Positions 1 to 7,000 of a DNA stretch of 9,854 bases are shown here, piece after piece. The notes under the pieces were generated by a model. That model was not told the origin of the DNA, ran no database searches, and saw nothing but the letters and a program-made list of their open reading frames with translations. The stretch spans positions 1 through 9,854 of the forward strand of contig CAZIBN010000100.1 in the NCBI GenBank assembly GCA_964537395.1, read 5' to 3'. The position numbers and the translations under genes were made by a program. Positions within the stretch are counted from its first letter, which is position 1. Each line of letters begins with the position of its first letter. The stretch is from GWA2-66-18 sp964537395 (lineage in GTDB: Bacteria; Elusimicrobiota; Elusimicrobia; UBA1565; UBA9628).

Positions 1-261
1 CAGAGGATCCTCGATGAGATCCCGGCAGCCCGGCTGCTCATCATCAAGACCCATGAGATCTCCCACGACCTGGACCGGATAGCCGCCTTCATCGGCGTTC
101 CGGCCGAAACCCTGATCGCTTCCAAGTCCCACGCGAACCAGGCATACCGTCCGTTCGATCTGTTCGAGAAGGCCGGTGAAGCCCGCATCCGCCGGCGCAT
201 CGACAAGAACGCGCAGCCGCTGCTGAAGCGGTATTTTCCGTCGCCGATGAGCCGCCCATGA
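1..261 (+). CDS. Sulfotransferase, C-terminal fragment (5' end outside window)
   Basis: The last 86 residues of a protein whose start lies before the window. I recognise the C-terminal part of a P-loop, PAPS-dependent sulfotransferase: LLIIKTHEIS, then a segment like DLDRIAAFIGVP (the usual 'helix then FLG(V/I)' element that follows the core), a downstream SHANQ (compare the SHxN seen in many members), and a closing LLKRYFPSP (compare the family's typical '...L...YFP' end). The family transfers sulfate from PAPS to a hydroxyl or amine on a carbohydrate, lipid or tyrosine. The acceptor cannot be told from this piece, and the PAPS-binding P-loop is outside the window. The stop TGA overlaps the start of the next gene in ATGA (258-261). 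That neighbour makes PAPS, which supports the call. The main uncertainty is which sulfotransferase subfamily this is. Confidence 0.75.
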   Translation, partial: QRILDEIPAARLLIIKTHEISHDLDRIAAFIGVPAETLIASKSHANQAYRPFDLFEKAGEARIRRRIDKNAQPLLKRYFPSPMSRP

Positions 262-971
262 TCCGAGAAACTCCGCTTCGCTCCGTGATGAAGTCGCTCT
301 CCTATCGTCTCGCCGGAACGGTCGTCACGGCCCTGGTCGTCTTCGCGGCCACCCGGCGCTGGAGCGTGGCGCTGGCCGTCGGCGGCGTCGACATGGTCTC
401 CAAGCTGATCCTTTTTTACGCGCACGAGAGGGCCTGGGACGGCATCCGGTTCGGCCGCGAACCCGTGGTCCCTGTCGTCATCTGGCTGACCGGTTTCTCC
501 GGCGCGGGAAAGACCACGCTGGCCGTCCTGCTCGTCGAAGCCCTGCGCAGGCAAGGGCTCCTGGCCGAGAACGTCGACGGCGACTCGATGCGCCGGCTTC
601 TGCCTCAGTCAGGATTCAGCCGCGCGGAGCGCGACGAGCAGGTGCGGCGCGCGGCGATGCTGGCGCACTACCTGGAACGCAACGGGATCTTCACGATCGT
701 CTCCTTGATCTCCCCGTACGAGGAGTCCCGGCGCTTCGCCCGCGGGATCTGCGCCAATTTCATCGAGGTGCACGTCTCGACGCCGCTCTCGGTCTGCGAG
801 GGGCGGGACGACAAGGGTCTCTACGCCCGGGCGAGAAGCGGCGAGCTCAAGTCCTTCACCGGCGTCAGCGATCCTTATGAGGCCCCGGTGAAGCCCGACC
901 TGGCCGTGGACACCTCGAAGATGACCAAAGAGGAGGCCGTCGCGGCCATCCTCAAGGCCGCTAAGCTGTGA
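258..971 (+). CDS. cysC: Membrane-anchored adenylylsulfate kinase (DUF2061-CysC fusion)
   Basis: A 237-residue two-domain protein that phosphorylates adenylylsulfate (APS) with ATP to give PAPS, the sulfate donor for sulfotransferases. Residues about 8-66 match DUF2061: KSLSYR near the start, two hydrophobic stretches (about 18-32 and 36-54), and YAHERAWDGIRFGR at the end, which would tether the enzyme to the inner membrane. The APS kinase domain begins at about residue 72, with the P-loop GFSGAGKTT (79-87), DGDSMR (107-112), GFSRAER (119-125), ISPY (151-154, containing the Ser of the family's phosphoserine motif) and the lid KGLYARARSGELKSFTG (186-202). It is complete for the family plus the membrane extension. 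Two family-typical asparagines are changed (S110, Q128). The ATG overlaps the sulfotransferase stop and the TGA overlaps the next GTG. No Shine-Dalgarno sequence is visible, so translational coupling is likely. Confidence 0.9.
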   Translation: MIRETPLRSVMKSLSYRLAGTVVTALVVFAATRRWSVALAVGGVDMVSKLILFYAHERAWDGIRFGREPVVPVVIWLTGFSGAGKTTLAVLLVEALRRQGLLAENVDGDSMRRLLPQSGFSRAERDEQVRRAAMLAHYLERNGIFTIVSLISPYEESRRFARGICANFIEVHVSTPLSVCEGRDDKGLYARARSGELKSFTGVSDPYEAPVKPDLAVDTSKMTKEEAVAAILKAAKL

Positions 972-3079
972 GCGAGGCCGGGATCTCGTCCGTGGATGAC
1001 GCCCTCGATCTCGCCCTCGCCGACGGCACACTCGCGGCCGATGCGCTGAGAGGACTGCTGATCGCCGGGATCGTCTATTCGGCCGAAGGACGCCTGCGGA
1101 CCTTCGAGGACCTCGTCCGCCTGTCCCGCCAGGAGCGCGGCCGGTGCTCGTGGACCTATCCGCCGGCGGGCCGCCGCCGGAGCTGGCCCGAAGGCCCGGC
1201 CTGGAAGCTCGCCGCGCGGGGCCTGAAGGCTCGCACCCGGCGAAGCGCCCTGGCCTGCCTCGACGACGCGGCGCGGCGGCGGCCCGGCGACGCCGGGCTC
1301 GTCTTCCTGCGGGCGTTGATCGCCATCAAGCCGCGCAGCTCCGATCAGGGCATCTCCGGCCTCGACGCCATGAGACGGGGCATGGAGCGCGCCGCCGAGC
1401 TGGCGCCGGGCTCCGCCTGGGCGCAGCTGGGTCTAGGCCTGAGCCTTCACCTGCGGCAGGCGTTTCAGGAAGCAGCGTCGCGCTACGAGCTCTCCTCGCG
1501 CCTGCGCCCCGGCTGGGCCTGGCCCGTCCTCCTGCGCGGCGACGCGCTCCAGTTCGGCGGCCGCATGGAGGAAGGCTTGGCGGAATTCGAGCGCGCCGCG
1601 CGGCTGAAGGGCGGGAGCGCCTGGGCCGGTCTGCTGGCGTCGCGCGCCGAACGCTGGCGGCCCGAGGGGCGCCGGCGCATGATCGCCCATCTCAACCGCG
1701 CCGCGCGCGGCCTGCCGTCCTGGGGCCCCCTGCTGACCTGGAGGGCGCAGGCTCACCGCATGCTGGGCCACGTCCGGCAGGCGCGGCGGGACTTCGCCCG
1801 GGCGGCGGCGCTCGACGACCGCTATGACCGGACGTTCGCGTGGCGCGGGGACTGGCTGGTGGAGCGAGGGCTCTACGCCGAGGCGCTGGCCGATCTCGAC
1901 CGCGCCTGCCGCCTCAATCCCCATTACGACATCCCGTTGTTCGCGCGCGCGCGCGCGCGGCTGCGCCTGGGCCGGGGCCGCGAGGCGCTGCGCGACCTGA
2001 CGCGCGCGCTCGCGATGCAGGTGCGCGTCGACCTCGAGGAGGACACCCATCATTTCCGCAGCGGCCGCCTGTGCTGGACGCGCGCGCTTCCCGACCTGGT
2101 CGAGCTCGCGCGCCTCTTCCCGAAGAGCGCGCCGGCCGCGCGCTACCGCGGATGGCTCCAGCTCCTCGCCGGCGATTGCGAGGCCGCCCTCGGAAGCCTC
2201 GAGCGCGCGGCCGCGCTGGGCGCGGCGGACGACTGGACCTTCGCCTGGCGCGGGCAGGCGCGCCGCCGTCTGGGGCGGCCCAGGGAGGCGCTCGAGGACC
2301 TCGACCTCGCGCTGGCGGCCCGTCCCCGCAACGGCTGGGCGCTGGCCTGGCGCTCCCAGCTCCGCTCGGAGCTCGGCGACGAGGCGGGCGCGCTCGCCGA
2401 CGGCGCGGCCGCGGTCCGGGCCAATCCGCGGGTGTTCGCGGGCCACGCCGCGCACGCGGCCGCGCTCGTCCGCCGCGGCGAATGGCTGGCTGCCGCCGCG
2501 GCGCTCGAGCAGGCCTACGGCATCTATCCGCAGGAGGGCTGGCTCGGGGCCTGGATCGGACGGCTCTGCTGCCGCGCCGGGCAATGGGAGCGGGCGCTGA
2601 CCTGGGTGCGAAGGGCACGCAACTACCGCTACGACGCCTGGGAGTCGGACCTGCTCAGCCGCATCGCCGCGCCGCCGGGCCGGGCCTGGGATGAGTCCGC
2701 CTTCGCGTGGGAGGACGCCGCCGGCGCCGTCGCCGCGTACGAGGCGCTCGACGCGGCCTCCGTCTTGCGGACCTTGGACCGGGAGCTCGAGTTCAACCCG
2801 CTGGACGCGAACGCCGAGGCGGCGTACGCCGCGCGCCTGGCGCGCCTCGGGGACCTCGACGGCGCGACCCGGCGCCTGAAGCGGGCGGAAGGCCTGTGCC
2901 CCTCGCACCCGGCGCTCGGCGCGCTGAATCTGGAGCTGGCCCTGAGGCTCGTGCTCGCCGGCCGATTCGCGGAGGCGGAGGCGCGCGCCCGGGCGGCGGC
3001 GGCGGCGGGGCAGGACGCGAGCCGCGTCGAGCCGGTGCTCGAACGCATCCGGCTCGGGCGCGCGGCCCCGCGCGGCTAG
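968..3079 (+). CDS. Trp-rich TPR protein with a GRLRxF N-terminal region
   Basis: A 703-residue protein with no signal peptide or membrane segment, so probably cytoplasmic. The GTG start overlaps the APS kinase stop as GTGA. Residues 1-90 are not TPR and contain GRLRTF (41-46). This region resembles the N-terminus of the partial gene at the right end of the window. From about residue 92 to 695 I count 16-17 TPR-like units of roughly 34 residues. Their consensus is AWRG, a short helix, G-R-x-x-E-A-L-x-D-L-D-x-A and then P, as in EALADLDRACRLNP (305-318) and EALEDLDLALAARP (440-453). AWRG occurs at 291-294 and 426-429. Trp is common at the first-helix position. Residues 350-395 and 550-590 break the repeat period. 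TPR arrays bind peptides or partner proteins. Its place behind a PAPS kinase and sulfotransferase suggests a scaffold or acceptor-recruiting role, but nothing catalytic is visible. Confidence 0.85.
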   Translation: MSEAGISSVDDALDLALADGTLAADALRGLLIAGIVYSAEGRLRTFEDLVRLSRQERGRCSWTYPPAGRRRSWPEGPAWKLAARGLKARTRRSALACLDDAARRRPGDAGLVFLRALIAIKPRSSDQGISGLDAMRRGMERAAELAPGSAWAQLGLGLSLHLRQAFQEAASRYELSSRLRPGWAWPVLLRGDALQFGGRMEEGLAEFERAARLKGGSAWAGLLASRAERWRPEGRRRMIAHLNRAARGLPSWGPLLTWRAQAHRMLGHVRQARRDFARAAALDDRYDRTFAWRGDWLVERGLYAEALADLDRACRLNPHYDIPLFARARARLRLGRGREALRDLTRALAMQVRVDLEEDTHHFRSGRLCWTRALPDLVELARLFPKSAPAARYRGWLQLLAGDCEAALGSLERAAALGAADDWTFAWRGQARRRLGRPREALEDLDLALAARPRNGWALAWRSQLRSELGDEAGALADGAAAVRANPRVFAGHAAHAAALVRRGEWLAAAAALEQAYGIYPQEGWLGAWIGRLCCRAGQWERALTWVRRARNYRYDAWESDLLSRIAAPPGRAWDESAFAWEDAAGAVAAYEALDAASVLRTLDRELEFNPLDANAEAAYAARLARLGDLDGATRRLKRAEGLCPSHPALGALNLELALRLVLAGRFAEAEARARAAAAAGQDASRVEPVLERIRLGRAAPRG
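1942..1959. repeat. (CG)9 dinucleotide tract inside the TPR gene
   Basis: Nine consecutive CG dinucleotides, in frame within the 703-residue TPR gene, encoding alternating Ala-Arg around residues 326-331. It is the longest perfect simple repeat I noticed. Alternating CG runs can adopt Z-DNA and can slip. A change of one unit would shift the frame. Confidence 0.9.
3076..3079. other. Shared CTAG: head-on overlap of two stop codons
   Basis: The plus-strand TPR gene ends with TAG at 3077-3079 and the minus-strand cysteine-rich gene ends with TAG at 3078-3076. The palindrome CTAG therefore supplies both stops. There is no spacer for a bidirectional terminator, and I see no GC hairpin followed by a T-run on either side, so transcripts probably run into the opposing gene or end by Rho. 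Confidence 0.9.
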
Positions 3080-3927
3080 GGGCGGGGAGCCGCCGCGGCG
3101 GCGGCCGGCCAAGAGAAGCGGCCGCAGTACCAGTCCTTCAGCTGGGTCTCGTAGACGTCGCAGCTGGCGCGGTCGCCGGTCATGAAGAAGCGGCACAGCC
3201 CGGACTCGCCGCACAGCGACGAGTCCCCGGCCTTGTGCGCCTTGAGGAAAGCCCCGTAGTCGGTGCACTCCTGCTTGTCGTTGCACTCCTCCGGGTTGGC
3301 GGGATCGTTGTTCATCACGAAGCCTTTGAAGTCCTTGCAGTAGGACTCCTCCGCGAAGAAGGAGGCGATAGTCTCCGGGCAATGCTTCACCCATTTCGCC
3401 TGCTTGTCGGCCACGGCCATGCCCGGGACGGTCAGCGCCGCGCACACGGCCTTGGAATCCCCCCAATGCTCGAGCCAGAGATCACAGGCCCGCTCCCGCG
3501 ACTTCGGCGCCATCGCATCCGAGCCGACCTTGAGGAAGGCGAGGCAGCGCTGGTGCGCGTCGGGCTCCTTGCGGGCGGCCGCGTAGAAGAAGCGGTCCTT
3601 GGCGACGTTCACCGAGCAGAGCTCGGCGGTCATGGCGATCAGGCCCTTCTCCGGTTCGTGAAACTTTTCGAGCCGGCCGCACAGCGGCTTCCCCTCGAGG
3701 TGAGAGCGGCACTGATAGTGGCGCACGAAATGCATCGAGAACAGATCGAGCTGGGCCTTCCATTTCCCTTGCCCCAGCTCCGCGCGGATCTCCATGACTG
3801 CGCGGTCCGCGGTGAAGCTCGCGCGGCACGAAGCCTCCTCTTTCGCAACGGGCTCCGCAGCGGCGGCGGGGGCCGCCAGCGCGAGCAGGAACGCGGCGCT
3901 CGCGCGTCTCATCATGACGCTGATCAT
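3076..3927 (-). CDS. Exported cysteine-rich protein of unknown function
   Basis: About 283 residues when started at the ATG at 3927. It begins MISVMMRR followed by a hydrophobic run and AAAA-EP, a clear Sec signal peptide with probable cleavage near residue 24. The mature part has 15 cysteines (34, 73, 83, 104, 128, 148, 162, 183, 197, 215, 221, 239, 245, 256, 268). Several end a C-x(n)-C-x-x-[F/L] pattern: CGRL, CLAF, CAAL, CKDF, CRFF, CGRF. The pairs 148/162 and 183/197 are both 14 apart, suggesting disulfide-pinned helical hairpins in the periplasm or outside the cell. It ends in a short Ala/Pro tail. I do not recognise a family. The frame stays open upstream to an ATG at 4026, but that would overrun both promoters and the opposite gene's start, so I reject it. 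ATGs at 3915 and 3912 are alternatives. Its base composition is visibly less GC-extreme than its neighbours. Confidence 0.8.
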   Translation of the reverse strand: MISVMMRRASAAFLLALAAPAAAAEPVAKEEASCRASFTADRAVMEIRAELGQGKWKAQLDLFSMHFVRHYQCRSHLEGKPLCGRLEKFHEPEKGLIAMTAELCSVNVAKDRFFYAAARKEPDAHQRCLAFLKVGSDAMAPKSRERACDLWLEHWGDSKAVCAALTVPGMAVADKQAKWVKHCPETIASFFAEESYCKDFKGFVMNNDPANPEECNDKQECTDYGAFLKAHKAGDSSLCGESGLCRFFMTGDRASCDVYETQLKDWYCGRFSWPAAAAAAPRP

Positions 3928-3933
3928 AAAGGA

Positions 3934-3962
3934 AGCATAACCCTCTAGACGGAAAAAATCAA
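3934..3962 (-). promoter_or_regulatory. Sigma70-type promoter for the cysteine-rich gene
   Basis: On the minus strand, a -35 box TTGATT (3962-3957, 4/6 to TTGACA), a 17-bp spacer and a -10 box TATGCT (3939-3934, 4/6 to TATAAT). Transcription would be expected to start about seven bases on, at or next to the ATG at 3927, giving a leaderless mRNA. A purine-rich AGAGGG lies 13 bases before that ATG, too far for a normal ribosome-binding site and inside the promoter spacer. Predicted by eye. Confidence 0.5.
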
Positions 3963-3973
3963 CCATTAAGCGC

Positions 3974-4002
3974 TGGATAACAGCCTCCGGCGACTGTATA
4001 CT
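3974..4002 (+). promoter_or_regulatory. Sigma70-type promoter for the giant TPR operon
   Basis: A -35 box TGGATA (3974-3979, 4/6 to TTGACA), an exact 17-bp spacer and a -10 box TATACT (3997-4002, 5/6 to TATAAT). The predicted start of transcription, about 4009, is only a few bases before the ATG at 4013. No Shine-Dalgarno sequence lies between them, so translation would be leaderless or nearly so. This box stands out because the flanking genes are extremely GC-rich. Confidence 0.6.
3981..3996. promoter_or_regulatory. Imperfect palindrome filling the promoter spacer (possible operator)
   Basis: CAGCCTCCGGCGACTG matches its own reverse complement at 12 of 16 positions, with outer arms CAG/CTG and a central CCGG. 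It occupies almost exactly the -35/-10 spacer of the plus-strand promoter, where a repressor or MerR-type activator could bind. It may be chance in GC-rich DNA. Confidence 0.2.
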
Positions 4003-4012
4003 AGCCCCCGAG

Positions 4013-7000
4013 ATGGAAACCCGCATGCTTCAGGCCGGTGAAAATCCGGAGGCCCCCCCGCGCCAGGAACAGCGCCACAAGGCGGAGCGCCTGCTCCAAC
4101 GAGGCCGCCTGCGGCAGGCGGAAAAAGCGTTCGCGGCCCTCGCCCGACGGGGCGACGCGCGCGCGGCGGCCCGCCTGGCCAAGGTGCGCGGCCTGCTGGG
4201 GCTCCACCGCCGGGCCCTCGCCGCGCTCGACACGGCCATCCGCCTGGCACCGCGCGATCCCGGGCCCTACGGAGTCCGCGCCCTGACCTTCGTCACGCTC
4301 GGCAGGTACGCGGACTCGCTGGCGGACTACCGGAAGGCGCTGAAGCTGGCGCCGGGCGACACCGGCGCGCTCATCCAGATGGGCAAGGCTCTGCACCTGC
4401 TCGGCCGCCTGCCCGAGGCCACGGCCTGCTACACGAAGGCGATCGCCGCCTCCCCGACGAGCGTCAACGCGATCCTGATGCGCTCCGACGCCCTGCGCCA
4501 GGCCGGCCGCCTCGCCGAGGCGCTGGCCGACGAGGAGCGCGCGGCCGCGCTCGACGTGCAGAACCCGGCGCTGCGCGTGCGCCTGGCCAAGGGCCTGATG
4601 GGCCTGGGCCGCCTGCAGGAGGCGTCCGCCCTCTTCGAGGAGCTGGCACGCGCGCATCCCGGCGACCCGGACGCGGAGCACTGGCGCCGCAAGGCGGAGC
4701 ACCTCGACGGCGCGCGGGCGAAGACGGAGGCGTCCCTCGCCAAGGCCGAGGCGTCCCTGGCCCAGAATCCCCTGGCCTCCGGAAGCCACCGCCAGCGTGC
4801 CCAGTCCCTGCTCAAGCTCGGCCGCGCGGCGGAAGCAGACGAGGCCTTGACGCGCGCGCTGAAGCTCAACGCCCGAGACCAGGCCGCCCGCGTGTTGCGC
4901 GCGGAAACGAGGCGCCTGCTCGGCATGCCGAGGCGCGCGCTCGCCGACGTGGACGCCGCGCTGAAGCGCGAGCCCGGCGACGTGAACCTGTACTCCTCCA
5001 AGGCGCGGTTGCTGCACAACCTGGGCAAGCTCCGCGAGGCCGCCGCCGCGCTGAAGGCCGCCGCCAAGCTCGCGCCGCGCGACCCCGGCATCCAGACGCG
5101 CCTCGCCCGCCAGCTGAGCCTGCTGCCCGGCGGCTACGCGGCCGCGCTTCCCCATCTGCGCCGCGCCCTCGCGCTGAAGCCGACGGAGGTCATCAATTAC
5201 ACGCGCCGCGGCGAGCTTTACTTCACGCTCGGCCATCATCACAAAGCGTTGCGCGACCTCGGACGCGCCATCGCGTTGCGCCCCAACGGCGTGGGCGCGT
5301 ACGTGCTGCGCGGCGAGTGCCGCGCGGCGCTCGGCCGGTGGACCGGGGCGCTCGAGGACTTCGACGCGGCGGCGCGGCTCGAGCCGCGAAATCCGAAATC
5401 GTATGAGAACCGCGGCCTGGCCCTGCGCGTGCTGGGACGCGAGGACGAGGCCCGGCGCGATTTCGACAAGGCCGTGGAGCTCTCCCCCGCCACGGCCTGG
5501 CGGCTGACGGCGAAGCCCGACGCGGACGCCGAGCCGTACGCCCGCGGCCGCGAGCTCGCGATCCCCGCGTCGCGCGGAGCCGAGGCCGCCGTGCACTACG
5601 CGCGGCGCCTCGAGGCGGACCCGGGCGACGCCGAATCTGCGGCGCTTCTCTCCGAGGCCTTCCGCCTGCTCGGCCGCCTGCCGGAGGCGCTCGAGGCCGC
5701 TTCGGTGGCCGCCTCGCTCGCGCCGTCCGACGCGCTGTTCGCCCGCCGCCGCGTCCGCCTTCTGCGGCTCATGGGCCGCCACGCGGAGTTCGAGGCCGAA
5801 TGCCGCCGCCTCGTCGCGCTCGAGCCGGAGAACGGCGAGGCGCTCGGCCTGCTCGGAAAGGCACTGATCCTCAACGCGCGCCACGCGGAGTCGCTCGAGG
5901 CCTACCGCAAGGCGCTGGCCGCCGCCCCGGCCGATCCCGGGGCGCATCTCAACGTCGCGAAGGCCGCGCAGCGCAACGGCTTGCACGAGGAGGCCGCGGC
6001 CCGCTACGAGGCCGCGCTGGCGCTCGCGCCCTCCAACGCCTACGGCATGCTCGCGCAGGCCTACGCGCGCCTCGGCCGCCACGAGGACGCGGTCCTCGCC
6101 TTGACGAGGCTGCTCGAGCTGTTCCCGCGCGACGCCGCGGCCCTCGCGCGCCGGGCGCAGGCCTTCCTTCTGCTCGGCCGCGCGGACGAGGCCGCGCGCG
6201 ACTTCCGCCGCGCCGCGGCGCTCGCGCCTCCGGGGCCGAACTCCTACGCGCGCCACGCCGCCTCCGCGGAGCGCGCGGCAAAATCGGCCCTCGCTCCCCT
6301 CCCGGCGCCGGGCCGCAAGCGGGCCGCGGCCCTCGCGCGGCTCGGGCGATGGGACGAGGCGCTCGCCGATTACGAGGCGGTCGGCGACTGGGAGGGACGG
6401 GCCCGGGCGCTGAGCGTCCTGGGCCGGGCGGACGAGGCGCTCGAGGCGCTCGACCGCGCCGCGGCCCTCGAGCCGCGCCGCTCCGATCTGCTCGGACGCC
6501 GCGGGAGCCTGCGGCAGGACTGCGGGCGGCTCGACGAGGCGCTCGCGGATTTCGCCGCGGCCGCGCGAGCCGCCCCCGAGGACCCGGCGCTGAAGATGCG
6601 GCTGGCCCAGGGGCTGCTGCTCGCCGCGCGCTACGAGGAGGCCGCGGCCCAGTGCGACGCCGCGCTCGCGCTCGACGGCACGATGAGCGGAGCCCTGCTG
6701 CTGCGCGCGCGGCTGTGGTTTCGCGCGGGCCGTCACGCCGAGGCCGCCGCCGGCTGCGACGCCGTGCTGGCCGGAGACCCGTCCTCGGTCGAGGCGCGCG
6801 TGCTTCGCGGAGAGGCGCTGTCCGCGCTGGGCCGCCACGAGGAATGCGCCGAAGAGTTCGGCCGCCTGGCAGCGGGAGACTTCCCCCACGCCTACGCCGT
6901 CGAGATGCGCGACCAATCGTGGCGGCGCGCCGGCCGCGAGGATCTGGCGGGGCAGGACCGCGGCCTCGGCCCGCTCTCCCCGGAGGAGGCCGGCAAACCG

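Noticed and set aside
3060..3120. GC-rich inverted sequence near the convergent stops as a terminator
   Set aside because: Short GC palindromes are everywhere in this DNA and there is no T-run on either strand after them.
1433..3466. A 677-codon minus-strand open frame opposite the 703-residue TPR gene
   Set aside because: Same codon-register shadow effect. It runs across the real stop codons and the cysteine-rich gene and has no recognisable domain or signal.
2707..3948. A 413-codon plus-strand open frame across the cysteine-rich gene
   Set aside because: It is the codon-register complement of the minus-strand gene, which has a signal peptide and a regular cysteine pattern. The plus-strand translation has neither.
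3928..4026. Longer N-terminus for the cysteine-rich protein starting at 4026 (or 3966)
   Set aside because: It would place the start inside the opposite gene and translate through both promoter boxes. The extra residues are not signal-like, while the ATG at 3927 begins directly before the signal peptide.
4053..4059. C7 run near the start of the giant TPR gene as a phase-variable tract
   Set aside because: Seven bases is short for slippage and expected by chance at this GC content; no supporting feature.
4001..6916. A 971-codon open frame antisense to the giant TPR gene
   Set aside because: It lies in exact codon register with the sense gene, so it is open simply because the sense gene avoids TTA, CTA and TCA codons, as expected in GC-rich DNA. 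Its product is low-complexity and shows no domain, whereas the sense strand gives regular TPR units.
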